A DNA stretch of 64,000 nt from DSWT01 sp035373625 (GTDB taxonomy: Bacteria; Chloroflexota; Anaerolineae; B4-G1; SLSP01). Within the stretch, counting starts at the first letter, position 1. Each line of letters opens with the position of its first letter. Below are positions 49,722-60,300 of the stretch, in pieces. Under the pieces are notes generated by a model. That model saw nothing but the letters and a program-made list of their open reading frames with translations, made no database searches and was not told where the DNA came from. Both the position numbers and the translations under genes were made by a program. The stretch is from contig DAOSNS010000015.1 in NCBI GenBank assembly GCA_035373625.1, positions 22,382 to 86,381 on the forward strand, given 5' to 3'.

Positions 49722-50900
49722 CTAAATCACCCCCAACTCTTTCCCCACCTTCTCGAAGACGTAAAGCACTTTCTCCAATTGCTCATCGGTATGCGTCGCT
49801 ATGTAGCTGGTGCGCAGCAAGGTTTGATCCTGGGGGACGGCCGGTGGCAGCACGACGTTGGTGTAAACGCCATTGTCGAAGAGCGCCTTCCAGAACTGCA
49901 GCGCCTTGAAGTCCTCGCCGATCACCACGGGGATGATGGGCGTTTGGGTCGCGCCGATGTTAAAGCCCAGTTCGCGGAAGCGGCGCCGCATGTATGCACC
50001 GATTTCATTCAACCGCTGAATACGCTCCGGCTCCTCTTGCATGATCTCCAAAGCGGCCATCGCGGCAGCAGCATTGGCCGGGGGGATGCTGGCGCTGAAG
50101 ATCAACGAGCGCGCGTGATGCTGGATGTAGTCAATGACACGGTCATCCCCGGCAATGAAACCGCCGAGCGAGGCAAACGACTTGCTGAACGTGCCCATAA
50201 TCAGGTCCACGTCTTTGGTCACACCGAACTCCGCGGCCGTCCCGCGACCGCCGCCAAGAATGCCGATGGAGTGCGCGTCGTCCACCATCAGCCGCGCGCC
50301 GTACTTCTTGCACACTTCGATCAATTCAGGCAATGGTGCAATATCGCCCCCCATGCTGTACACGCCGTCCACGATAACCAGCCGCCCGCCCCTTTCAGGC
50401 AGTGAAGCCAGCACGCGCTCCAGGCCCTCAAGGTCGTTGTGGGGAAAGCGTTTCATCGTTCCAAAAGAGAGCCGGCATCCATCCACAATGCTGGCGTGAT
50501 CGTCCTTGTCGGTGATGGCGAAATCGTCCCGCGCCACCAGCGCCGAAATCGTGCCCACGTTGACCTGGTAGCCGGTGCTGAACACGAGCGCGCGTTCTTT
50601 GCCCACCCATTCGGCCAGCCGGCGTTCCAGCTCCAGGTGCATCTCCAGCGTGCCGTTGAGGAAGCGCGACCCCGTGCAACTGGTGCCATACATTCTGATG
50701 GCATCCAGCGCGGCCTGGCGGACTTTGGGGTGCGTCGTCAATCCCAGGTAGTTGTTCGAGCCGATCATAATGAGATGGTGATCGCCGATGCGTGCTTCAG
50801 AGCCTTCGTTGTTAGTCAGGGGGATGAAATAAGGATAAAGTCCACTTTTGCGCACATCGTTGGCTGCCGTAAACAATCCACACTTCTCAAAAATGTCCAT
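49722..50900 (-). CDS. Alpha-oxoamine synthase, serine-palmitoyltransferase-like
   Basis: PLP enzyme condensing an amino acid with an acyl-CoA. 392 aa: SNNYLGLTTHP, MYGTSCTGSRFLNGTLEMH, DDHASIVDGCRLSF, MVDDAHSIGILGG, the PLP-Lys in MGTFSKSFASLGGF, then ARSLIFSASIPPANAAAA and GATQTPIIPV. SRFLNGTL, KDVDLIMGTFSKS and VIDYIQHHARS recall bacterial serine palmitoyltransferases more than KBL or BioF. That would imply sphingoid-base synthesis, but family membership needs a tree. GGAGGAG precedes ATG 50900; the frame extends upstream without similarity. Confidence 0.85.
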   Translation of the reverse strand: MDIFEKCGLFTAANDVRKSGLYPYFIPLTNNEGSEARIGDHHLIMIGSNNYLGLTTHPKVRQAALDAIRMYGTSCTGSRFLNGTLEMHLELERRLAEWVGKERALVFSTGYQVNVGTISALVARDDFAITDKDDHASIVDGCRLSFGTMKRFPHNDLEGLERVLASLPERGGRLVIVDGVYSMGGDIAPLPELIEVCKKYGARLMVDDAHSIGILGGGRGTAAEFGVTKDVDLIMGTFSKSFASLGGFIAGDDRVIDYIQHHARSLIFSASIPPANAAAAMAALEIMQEEPERIQRLNEIGAYMRRRFRELGFNIGATQTPIIPVVIGEDFKALQFWKALFDNGVYTNVVLPPAVPQDQTLLRTSYIATHTDEQLEKVLYVFEKVGKELGVI

Positions 50901-50938
50901 GTGCTCCTCCTTGATGAATGATGGATGAATACTTCCCC

Positions 50939-50966
50939 ATTCTAAAGGCTTAGAACTTCCTGTCAA
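50939..50966 (-). promoter_or_regulatory. Promoter of the oxoamine synthase gene
   Basis: On the minus strand TTGACA (complement of 50961-50966), 16 bases, TAGAAT (complement of 50939-50944). It would start transcription ~35 bases before the ATG. Confidence 0.7.
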
Positions 50967-51280
50967 GCGCCTGCCACAAACAGTTCTGCGACCTTGCCGA
51001 TGTGAAATGCTCCCTCTGCCACGATCCACACCGCCACTTCAACGCGTACGGCGTAAAGGTTGATATTCAGGACTTACGCAAACCGGCGGAACTTTACCGC
51101 AGAGCACGCCGAGAGCGCGGAGATTTTCTCATTTCTCGGCGTTCTCAGCGGCCTCGGCGGTGAAAAATGGATACATTTGCGTAAGTCCTGATATTGAAAC
51201 GCCGATGCAGGGCAATGCGGGCATTCAGGTTGACATCGGTGCGGTACTGTTAGCAAAGCATAGAGAGATTCATGATGTCA
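50954..51280 (+). pseudogene. Possible c-type cytochrome remnant interrupted by MITE-3
   Basis: After a TAG at 50951 the frame reads Ala-Cys-His-Lys-Gln-Phe-Cys then DVKCSLCHDPHRHFNAYGVK, containing one CxxCH haem-binding motif and GC-rich third positions. The 123-bp MITE interrupts it. Removing the MITE and one ATATT copy rejoins the frame as VKVDIETPMQGNAGIQVDIGAVL. No start codon or stop fits a complete gene and the 3' end runs into the VOC gene, so this is at best a fragment. The minus-strand reading is also open, so confidence is low. Confidence 0.35.
51068..51190 (+). mobile_element. MITE-3 with perfect ends and target duplication
   Basis: 123 bp with 15-bp perfect terminal inverted repeats CAGGACTTACGCAAA / TTTGCGTAAGTCCTG, flanked by a 5-bp direct repeat ATATT (51063-51067 and 51191-51195). 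The interior is rich in ctcggcg/gagcgcgg words and is non-coding. A decayed relative lies at 37729-37835. Confidence 0.9.
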
Positions 51281-51673
51281 TGACGTCCTCAACTCCAGCA
51301 AATCCCATCGGTTCCCGTAGAGGTCAACGAAAACGGCGACCGTGCCGTAAGGTTCCCGGCGCGGTTCTTCGGTGAACTGAAGGCCGCGCGCCCGCAGTGC
51401 GTGATAGTCGCGCCAAAAATCGTCCGTGTGCAGGAAAAGGAACACGCGCCCGCCGGTCTGATCGCCGATGCGGGCCACTTGCTCAGGCGTCATCGCTTTG
51501 GCGAGCAGCAGACACGTTCCGGCGTTTCCCGGCGGCGCGACGAGCACCCAGCGCTTGCCGTCTCCCAACGCAGTGTCCTCGATCAAGTTGAAACCGAGGA
51601 CACCGGTATAAAAGGCCAACGCTTCGTCGTAGTCCCGGACCAAAAGAGCGACGTAACCGATTTTCTGGTTCAT
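51278..51673 (-). CDS. VOC (glyoxalase/dioxygenase-fold) family protein
   Basis: 131 aa with two beta-alpha-beta-beta-beta modules: VALLVRDYDEALAFYTGVLGFNLIED and FLFLHTDDFWRDYHALRARGLQF. It ends VAVFVDLYGNRWDLLELR, with metal-ligand-type Asp/Glu. Substrate unknown; it may be a glyoxalase-like or resistance-type protein. It overlaps the argH stop as ATGA, so it is translated after argH. Confidence 0.85.
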   Translation of the reverse strand: MNQKIGYVALLVRDYDEALAFYTGVLGFNLIEDTALGDGKRWVLVAPPGNAGTCLLLAKAMTPEQVARIGDQTGGRVFLFLHTDDFWRDYHALRARGLQFTEEPRREPYGTVAVFVDLYGNRWDLLELRTS

Positions 51674-53043
51674 CCACCCAAAAGCGATTTAGCTTTATCA
51701 ATCTGCGCCTTCACCGCCACCGTCGCCGTGCCGCCGGACACGGAACGCTGCTCGATGGCGCGGCGGAAGTCCAGCACGTCATGCACATCGTCGCCAAAAT
51801 AGGGGGAGAGGGTGCGGTAGTCGTCTACGGTGAGGTCACGCAGGCCACAGCCCCGCTCGCCGGCAAGCCGCACGGCCTGCCCGACGATGTGGTGTCCCTG
51901 GCGGAACGGCAAACCCTGGCGCACCAGGTAATCTGCCAGTTCCGTCGCCAGCAGGTCATCGCGCAGCGCGGACGCCATCCGCTCCGGGTGGATGCGCAGT
52001 GTGCGGATCACGCCGGCCACGATTGGCAGCTCGAGTTCCAGCGTGTCCAGCATATCGAAGAGCGGCTCTTTGTCTTCCTGCAAGTCCTTGTCGTAGGAGC
52101 TGGGCAGCCCCTTGAGCGTCGTCAGCAGCGCGATGAGATTGCCCACCACGCGCCCGGTCTTGCCCCGCGCCAGTTCCAGGGAATCGGGGTTCTTTTTCTG
52201 CGGCATGATGCTTGAGCCGGTGCTGTAAGCATCGTCCAATTCTACGAAGCCGAACTCCGCCGTCGCGTAGAGGATGAGGTCTTCCGCCAGACGGCTGAGG
52301 TGCGTTTGCAGCAGCGCGGCCCAGAAGAGCATCTCGGCGATGAAATCGCGGTCGGAGACAGCATCGAGGCTGTTCTCACTGATGCGCGCGAAGCCCAGAT
52401 CGGCGGCCAGCGCATCGCGGTCAATGCCGAAGGTATTGCCCGCCAGCGCCGCGCTCCCCAACGGCATGACGGAGACGCGGCGCGTCAGGTCGTCCAGGCG
52501 TTCAAGATCGCGCTGCAACATCCAGAAGAAGCTCATCAGCCAGTGGGAGAAAAGGATAGGCTGCGCGGGCTGCAGGTGCGTGTAGCCGGGCATCATCACG
52601 TCGAGGTGGGCCTCAGCTTTGTCCACGATGGCGCGCTGGAGCGCCCGGACGTGTTCGCGCAACACGGGAATCCGGTAAAGCAGGTACAGCCGCACGTCCG
52701 TGGCGATCTGGTCGTTACGACTGCGACCCGTGTGCAGCTTGCCCGCCGCCTCGCCGATGATCTCGCCCAGGCGGCGCTCGACGGCGGTGTGGATGTCTTC
52801 GTCGGAGGGCAGCGCCACGAAGGTTCCGGCGTCGAACTCCGCGCGCACCTGCTCCAGACCCCGCACAATCGCGTCCAGTTCTGCATCCGTCAAAATACCG
52901 ACGTCGCGGATACTCCGCGCGTAGGCGATGCTGCCGGCGATATCCGCCGCGTACAGCCGCCAATCGAAACCGATGGAAGCGTTGAAACGCTCCAAAAGCG
53001 TGTCGGTGGCTTTGTCGAATCGGCCACCCCAGAGTTTGCTCAT
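51670..53043 (-). CDS. argH: Argininosuccinate lyase
   Basis: It splits argininosuccinate into arginine and fumarate. 457 aa: LWGGRF at the N-terminus, TGRSRNDQIATDVRLY, PGYTHLQPAQPILFSHW and the fumarase-superfamily signature STGSSIMPQKKNPD with the catalytic Ser. I chose ATG 53043 (AAGGAG ten bases upstream); ATG 53052 is too close to that site. argG lies ~9 kb away on the same strand, so the two arginine genes are split by a surface-protein locus. Confidence 0.96.
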   Translation of the reverse strand: MSKLWGGRFDKATDTLLERFNASIGFDWRLYAADIAGSIAYARSIRDVGILTDAELDAIVRGLEQVRAEFDAGTFVALPSDEDIHTAVERRLGEIIGEAAGKLHTGRSRNDQIATDVRLYLLYRIPVLREHVRALQRAIVDKAEAHLDVMMPGYTHLQPAQPILFSHWLMSFFWMLQRDLERLDDLTRRVSVMPLGSAALAGNTFGIDRDALAADLGFARISENSLDAVSDRDFIAEMLFWAALLQTHLSRLAEDLILYATAEFGFVELDDAYSTGSSIMPQKKNPDSLELARGKTGRVVGNLIALLTTLKGLPSSYDKDLQEDKEPLFDMLDTLELELPIVAGVIRTLRIHPERMASALRDDLLATELADYLVRQGLPFRQGHHIVGQAVRLAGERGCGLRDLTVDDYRTLSPYFGDDVHDVLDFRRAIEQRSVSGGTATVAVKAQIDKAKSLLGG

Positions 53044-53089
53044 GGTCTTCATTCTCCTTGCACCGTGGACTGGAAACAACAGCCCTTCC

Positions 53090-53117
53090 ATTCTAAGGCC
53101 AAACCCCACAAGGTCAA
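53090..53117 (-). promoter_or_regulatory. Promoter of argH
   Basis: On the minus strand TTGACC (complement of 53112-53117), 16 bases, TAGAAT (complement of 53090-53095). Confidence 0.6.
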
Positions 53118-53205
53118 AAATGTCTGGTGATTATTCATTACAATTTTATCTTGCTTTCATGAAAAATTCACATACAATGGAGATAAACATCTGGCTCAGA
53201 TTGCC

Positions 53206-53305
53206 TTAAGAATCTATCCTAAAATTCGCTCCAGGCTCTGTCGCGGGGCAATTCTCACCCTTGCGCGACAGGGATTAGAGCTATGGGTGGATAGGTCCTA
53301 AAGAA
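53206..53305 (+). mobile_element. Candidate 100-bp inverted-repeat element
   Basis: A 7-bp direct repeat GATTGCC (53199-53205 and 53306-53312) flanks a segment with imperfect inverted ends (TTAAGAATCTATCC; GGATAGGTCCTAAAG) and an internal CTGTCGCG/CGCGACAG hairpin. Only one copy is in the window, so mobility is a guess. Confidence 0.4.
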
Positions 53306-53393
53306 GATTGCCAAGCCATAGGCTAACCTGCTGCGCCCACCCAAACATATACGTTTATTCCCTCCGTTTCCTCGATTGAGTGGGCTAAAAGGT

Positions 53394-53506
53394 AGGGCTA
53401 TCGCATCTGGGGAACTTTGTCCCGTCGTGCTGTTTGTTGTGCCGCTAAAGCAAAATCTTTAGGCCGTATTCGATTGCCGGAAGCAGCCAAATGCGATAGC
53501 CCCAGA
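53394..53506 (-). mobile_element. MITE-1 copy C, inverted and shortened
   Basis: 113 bp, in the opposite orientation to copies A and B. The ends are AGGGCTATCGCATCTGG and CCAAATGCGATAGCCCC. It is flanked by a perfect 9-bp direct repeat CTAAAAGGT (53385-53393 and 53507-53515). The middle lacks the cggggcttcg segment found in the longer copies. Confidence 0.9.
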
Positions 53507-53533
53507 CTAAAAGGTTAATCTTTGGTTAATTTG

Positions 53534-53542
53534 TGGTATAAT
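53534..53542 (+). promoter_or_regulatory. Extended -10 promoter of the truncated surface gene
   Basis: TGG-TATAAT (extended -10) in an A/T-rich region. A weak TTAATC lies 16 bases upstream, in the right target duplication of MITE-1 copy C. Transcription would begin ~60 bases before ATG 53609. Confidence 0.6.
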
Positions 53543-53608
53543 AATAAAGATGATACAGATAATATATATAGAACAAATTGATGGTAATGTAGTCGTAGAG
53601 GATCAAAA

Positions 53609-54220
53609 ATGAAGAAGTGTAATATGAGGATTATACGTCAATGGATGCTCAAAAGCTTGCTCTCGCTGATGATTGTGATCAGTATGCTGCTTCCAAACGG
53701 CATCATTGATACGACGCAACCCGTTGCGGCGCACAATCTGGACGCCAGCGCCGTCTATATTTTCTTCGACCCGGACACGCAGGCAATGTTGGACGCGCGC
53801 ATTGCCGGCGGCTGGACGCCCGGCACGCCGCTGATTCAGGTCGGCGACGAAATCGGCCTGATTATCAAGGCCGTGCCGGATAACGGCACCACCACCGGCG
53901 TGGGCGGCTATACCACCTTCTACATCCCCAACGGCGCGCAGGTGATAGACGCGGCTTTCCTGGTACCCGGCGACATGGCCGCCGACGGCATCACCGGCTA
54001 CGACAAAATCCCCGCCAAGGGTCAGGCGTTGATGCCCAACGTGGGTGCGGGCGGCGGTCCGACGGTGGATTTGACCGGCATCAGCCGCGGCCCCAACATC
54101 GCCGGCGTGACCGCCAACCTGGTCAACGCCGCCAACGTCAACAACGGCACGCTGCCCGCGGTCTACGGCGACCTGGGCATTTTCTACTCCACCGCGCCGG
54201 AGACGACCTATGGGATATAA
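53609..54220 (+). CDS. N-terminal fragment of a secreted surface protein
   Basis: 203 aa with a signal peptide (LLSLMIVISMLLPNGIIDTT) and an Ala/Gly-rich exported domain (VYIFFDPDTQAMLDARIAGGWTPG, GGYTTFYIPNGAQVIDAAFLVPG). It stops at ETTYGI, where the fold appears unfinished and low-complexity sequence begins. I infer a truncated copy of a longer DUF11-type protein, next to the intact giant protein at 54398. It could also be a short stand-alone protein. GAGGA precedes the ATG. The 54221-54397 interval has no convincing gene. Confidence 0.55.
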   Translation: MKKCNMRIIRQWMLKSLLSLMIVISMLLPNGIIDTTQPVAAHNLDASAVYIFFDPDTQAMLDARIAGGWTPGTPLIQVGDEIGLIIKAVPDNGTTTGVGGYTTFYIPNGAQVIDAAFLVPGDMAADGITGYDKIPAKGQALMPNVGAGGGPTVDLTGISRGPNIAGVTANLVNAANVNNGTLPAVYGDLGIFYSTAPETTYGI

Positions 54221-54397
54221 TGCGTGTAATAATTGAGTAAGAAATGCTACGCTATCCAGCGCGTGGAGATTGCTTCGGGACTGGATACGCCTTGCATCGC
54301 CATCCATGAACCATGACCCACATCAAACCCATCTACCAGGAAACGGCGCGAGGGCAACAAGCCTGGAGCGCAAGTAAAAGATAAAGGATCTCGAGAA

Positions 54398-57300
54398 ATG
54401 AAAACGAAACATATTTTTTCCAAAATCATTCTGTCGCTGGTAATGCTGTTGTCCCTGTTCGGCGCCTTGCCCATGGGAATCCCCGGCCCGGTCTACGCGG
54501 CTAGCAACCCTGCCGCGGTGCAAATCTACTACGTTACCCTGCCCGAGGCCGACGCGCTGACCGTGCTCAGTGCCATCAACGCCGCCGCCGTCACGCCCGT
54601 CACGACCTACTTCTCCATCGCCATCGGCGTGAGCGGGACGTACATCTACTACGACCAGTGGGAGAACGGCTACGACTCGGACATCGCCAACCCCGATAAC
54701 CTGTACAGCAGCAGCAACCCCGGCGGCACGCAGATCTGGGGCAATGGCAAAGCCGCGGACGGGTGCGCGCCCAATAAGAACGGCGTCCCCATCACCTGTA
54801 CCGACGGGAACGACGTCTTTGTCGCCGGCGACGTCATCCTCCCGAGCAACAGCATCCCCATTCCGAGGAACAGCAGCGTCATTCTCTTTGACGCCAGGGA
54901 CAAGGTCGGCGCCACCAGCTCGATCGCCATGGCCCGCGCCACCTGGGCGGCCGGCTCCGGCACGCTGAACGCCTTCGCGCACGAGATGTACGCCACGGCG
55001 GAATGGGGCACAGCCTACGAGTCGCCGGTGGGTACGAACACCGCCACGCCGGCCCAGGGCTATTCCGGCGAAAAGATGTTCGAGTATAGCGCGCTGTCGG
55101 TCATGGCCTCGCAGAACAGCACGACGGTGCAGATCGACAAGGACGCGAACGGCAGCTACGAGACCACCATCACCCTGCAGGAAGGCGGTGCCACCCTGGT
55201 CACGGGCATTTACCAAGGCGCCCGCGTGCAGACCACAGACGCGGCCAAACCGATCCAGGTCGTGCTGGTGACAGGCGATGTCGGCTCCAACTACGAATCG
55301 CGCGACATGAACCTGCTGCCGGTCAGCGCCTACGGCAGCAGCTACTGGAGCCCGGTGGGCGTGAACAAGGGGCTGTATTATACCCCTGGCCCGACCCGCC
55401 TGTTCCTGTACAATCCCAGCATCAACGGCAGCATCTACATCACCTGCAAGCGGCGCACCCCGACCCCTACGACCGTGACTCAAGGCCCGGTGGCCGCGCG
55501 CGGTATCGTGTACCTAGACCTGAACGACAATTCGGGCGCGAACTGCTTCGCCTCGACCAGCGGCGGAGTTCAGACTACTGACAAGATCTTTGGCATCGGA
55601 ACGGTCGACACAGCAGTCAGCGGCGTGAGCGCCGGCCAGGCCGGGGACTGGAGCTTTACCCTCTACCCCGACAGCTTCCTCTCGACCGATGCGCTGGTGG
55701 GGATGGGGCTCGGCCGGGACCCCACTTCTGGAACCAACCCCACCGAGGACGGCAGCCCGCTGTGGGTGACGCCGGCCTGCGATACCTACATTTACGTGGA
55801 CTGGAACAACGACGGCACAGCCGACCCGGTGGACTTTAGTGGCAACGGGAACACCACTGAGACCAATGTCGATGGACTCAACGAGACGACTTCGGCCTCG
55901 GGCTTCCTCGTGACCCAGCTCAAATCGGTGCGCCTCTACAAGCCGGCCAGCGGGAGGAATGACCCTTACGACCAGAGCGGCGCGCGGGTTTGGAGTCGCA
56001 CGGCAGCGGGAGTCGGCCGCGGCGGTACCCCCGGCTGTAACCTGGCGCTGGCCTGGGGCCAGGATCCGCGCCGGGCCAGCGCGGCGGCGCCGGGCCTGGA
56101 CGTGGGCACCTCGGTTCCACCGCTGCGGCTGATGGAGGGCACCAAAAGCATGGCGCTCAAGACCGACGGCGACGGCGACGGCGTGCTCAGCCCGGGCGAC
56201 ACAGCCACCACCAACATCACAATCAAGAATACCGGGTCGAGCACGGTGAACGATGTAAAAATCTACGATGCGGGGGTGCCCGCCAACACGGCCTATGTGA
56301 ACGATACTACATATTGGAGTGCTGATGGTACGAACTGGACCAAGATCCCGACGGGCAGCGACGGTGGCGACTTCCCGCTGGACGTGACGGGCGGCGTCCT
56401 GCTGGGCAACCTGGCAGCGGGCGCGACCTTCTACGTCCGGTTTGACGTCACGCTGAACAACACTGGCGTCATCTACGAAGAGGTTTCGAACTGCGACATC
56501 GCCTACACGGGCGGCGGCAACGTGACGAGTTGCACCACCAACCTCGTGGCGTCGAACGACTGGGGCGACCTGCCCGACACCTACGGCACGTCGCTGGCGG
56601 CGAATGGCCCGCGACACTCCCCCAGCGTGCTGAGCCTGGGCAGCGCCTTTGACCGTGACCTGCAAGGCCAACCGTCAACCGGCGCCGACGGCGATGACCT
56701 GAACCAGACAACCCCTCCCAAGGCGGACGACGAGGATGGCATCGTCATCGCCGGCGCCCAACCTGCCTGGCAGAGCGGCGGCACAGGCCACATCCAGGTG
56801 ACGGTTGCGGGTGGTGACGGCTGCCTGAACGCCTGGATGGACTTTACCAACGACAGCGGCACCACGCCCCCATCTCCTGACGGGAACTTTACCAAGTCTG
56901 GAGGCTATGACACTACAACCATCGCCTCGACGACCTACTCTGAGTACATCGTCCAGAACGTGCTGGTGAGTGAAGGGACCTCGACGATCAATGTGACGGT
57001 ACCGCCGGGGGCAATCGGGGCGGCTGGCGCCTACTTCCGCTTCCGCCTCAGCCCGCGCGACGGCTCCAATACCTGTACAACGGCCGTCGGGCCCACCGGT
57101 TTCGTGTCCGGCGGCGAGGTGGAAGACTATCGCATTGTGCCCGCCGACCTGTCCGTCACCAAGACCGACGGAGCGACCACGGTCGCCCCGGGGTCCACTA
57201 TCATCTACACGCTGGTGGTCAAGAACAACGGCTCCAGCACGGCCACCGGCGTGACGCTGGCGGATACGATTGGGAGCAATCTCACCTATCAGAGCAGTAC

Positions 57301-60300
57301 GTGCGGCACCCCGACCATCAATGGGTCCACCTATACCTGGGCGCTGGCAGACCTGCCTGCCGGTCAGAGCACGAGCTGCACTGTGCAGGTCTATGTCGCT
57401 ACCCCTCTGGCGGATGGCACGCAACTGACCAACTACGCTCACGTCAGCACGACGGCGCTGGAGGTGAACGTCACGGATAACGAGGTCTCTGACATCGACA
57501 CGGCCCTGAACCCAGCCCTCCCGGACCTGTGGGTGACGAAGAGCGACGGGAACACGCAGGTCCTGGCAGGCGACACGCTGGTCTACACCATCCAGTACGG
57601 AAACGCAGGGACCGGCGGCGCTACAGGCGTCTCCATCGTGGATGTGCTTCCGGCGAACGTGACGTACCAATCCTCGAGTCCTACAGGCAGTCTGGTGGGG
57701 TCAACGCTCACCTGGTCGATAGGCAACGTGGCGGCGAGCGGGTCCGGCTCCGTCCAAGTCACGGTCAGGGTGGATACTGACCAGTTGGCTGGCGCCATCG
57801 TGCTGAACCACGTTAGCATCAGTGAAAATGAGAGCGACAAGAACCCGACGGACAACGCTGCCTCTGACAGCGACACAGTCATTGCGCCGTACGTGGTGAC
57901 GGAAAAGAGCGCGTCCGGGCCAGACCCTGTGACCGGCGAGGTCACCTACTCGATCTATTGGTACAACAACAGCACGGCCACGGCCGCCAACGTGCAGATC
58001 CAGGATACCCTGCCTGCCAACACGACCCTGGTCGCCGGCAGCATCAGCGGCGGCGGGACGTTGAGCGGCGGCGTAATCACCTGGAACCTAGGCAGCCAGC
58101 CGGCCGGCGCAAGCGGCACGGTCAGCTTCCGGGCGACCCTGGGCACGGGCGCCGGCAGCGCGACGCAGACGGCCCCGACCCTCTCGACAGAGACAGGCTC
58201 GGGCAGCGTGACGGTGACCAGCCAGACCACGGCCTACTCCTCGTTGCCGTGGTGCGATTCGGCTTTCAGCAGCGGCAGGTGCCTCCGCTACAGCGGGCTC
58301 TACCAGGACGCCAACGGCGTCGGGCCGGCCGGCTGGAACGAGAACCCCCGCGCCACCGACTATGACGACACGGCGGGGAATTGGGGCCAGCCTTTCGCGG
58401 CCTATCAAGAGTCATTCTACTGGCTGCCCGAGTCGACCCTCAACGCCCAGTGGACTTCGAGAAACGCTGACCCTGCGGGCGTCGCCTATCCGAACTATAC
58501 CTTCTTCCGGCAGGGATTCTGCCTGCCGCTCAACGCCAACACCCTGGCTGCCAACCTGGACCTGTCCAGCGACGATGTCTCCACCGTCTATCTCAACGGC
58601 GTTAGCGTAGGGCAGCACACGGGCGCCGGCGGCTACTCCACCCTGAACGCAACCGCTGGCGTCCAATCCGGCATCAACATCCTGGCGGTCCGCTTGTGGA
58701 ACAACAATCACGGCGGCCACACGGCATACAGCGGGGCTGACCACAGCGGCCTGCTCTTCAACCTCCAGGCCAGCTACGGCAGCTTGCGCCCCTTTGCCTC
58801 CGGGCCGGCGATGACCCTGGCCGGCCAGAGCGTGGCCCTGTCGGTAGACGAGAATGCGCTGGGCGGCCGCAAGCCGTATAGCTACAAATTCGATTTCGGC
58901 GATGGCACCGTTGTGGACTTTCAGGGCTTAACCAGTCAATCGCACACCTACAGCACGCCGGGCACGTATGTGGCCACCGTGACGGCGCGTGCCGCCTACG
59001 GCTGCACCGGCGCCGACCAGGTCACGATCCAGGTGCTGCCGGCCGGTAGCAACCTGCTGGCGAACGCGGCGACCGTGAGCTACCAGAGCACGACAGGCAC
59101 GAGCTTCAGCGGCCAGACCGGCGCCGGGCTTTTGCTGGCGGGAGCGGTCGGCGATCGGGTCTGGCTGGACGAGGACGGCGACGGCGTCCATGATGCCGGC
59201 GAGTCTGGCATCGCCAACGTGAAGGTGACGCTCAGCAATGGATCGCAGACCTACACCACCTACACCGACGCCAACGGCAACTATGTCTTTACCAACGTGC
59301 CTGTCGGCGTCTACACCGTCAGTATTGACCCATCGTCCATGCCAGCCGGGCTGGCGGAGAACCCAACCTACGACGAGGACGGCGGGACGACGAACCAGGC
59401 GTCGGTGACGGTGACATCCGGCGGCGAGCACATGACCGCCGACTTTGGCTACAACTGGGCGACGACAAGCGACGTCACCGGCAACACCGGCACGGGCGCC
59501 ATCGGCGACCGCGTCTGGATTGACGCGGACGGTGACGGCGTGCAGGATGCCGAGGAGATGGGACTCAGCGGCGTGACGGTGGAGCTGGTCACAGCCGGCG
59601 CCGACGGACTTTTCGGCACCGCCGACGACGTGGTCGCAGCCTCGACGACCACAAACGCCACCGGCAACTATATCTTTGATGGGCTGTCGGCGGGGGTCTA
59701 TGTGGTGCGCATCCCGACCGCACCGACTGGCTACACGCTCACCGGCGACCCCGATCAAGCAGGCGCGCCCTGCACGACCTGCGACGCCCGGACGACAGCG
59801 CCGATCATCCTGGCGCCGGGCGACGTCTACGTCAACGCCGACTTTGGCTACAAGCCGAACACCGGCGTGGGCGCGACGGTTGGTGGCCAGCTCTGGCTGG
59901 ATGCGGACGCCAACGGCGCGCTCGGCGGCGCCGACAGCGGCCTCGCCGGGGTGACGGTGGCCTTGATCAGGGACAGCAACGGCAATGGCACATGGGATCC
60001 TGGCGAGCCGATTGTCGCCACCGACGTCACCAACCCCGCCGGCTACTACCAGTTCGATGGCGTGCCGGTGGGCGACGGCACGCTCGATTACCTGGTATGG
60101 GTGAACGACATCGCCAACGTCCTGCCCGGCCTGAGACTGACGTACGACAGCAACGGCATTGCCACCGCCAACATCAGCGCCGTCACCGACTTGACGCCCG
60201 ACGGCAACCAGCTTCAGAACCTAGCCTACGCACCCGCCGCGCAGGCGACCGGCAAGGGGCTGATCGGCGACAAGATCTTCCTGGACATGGACGGGAATGG

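Noticed and set aside
54323..57670. Several 330-390-aa minus-strand ORFs opposite the giant surface gene
   Set aside because: They mirror repetitive Asp/Gly/Thr-rich coding sequence; compositional shadows (Val/Gly/Arg-rich) without signals.
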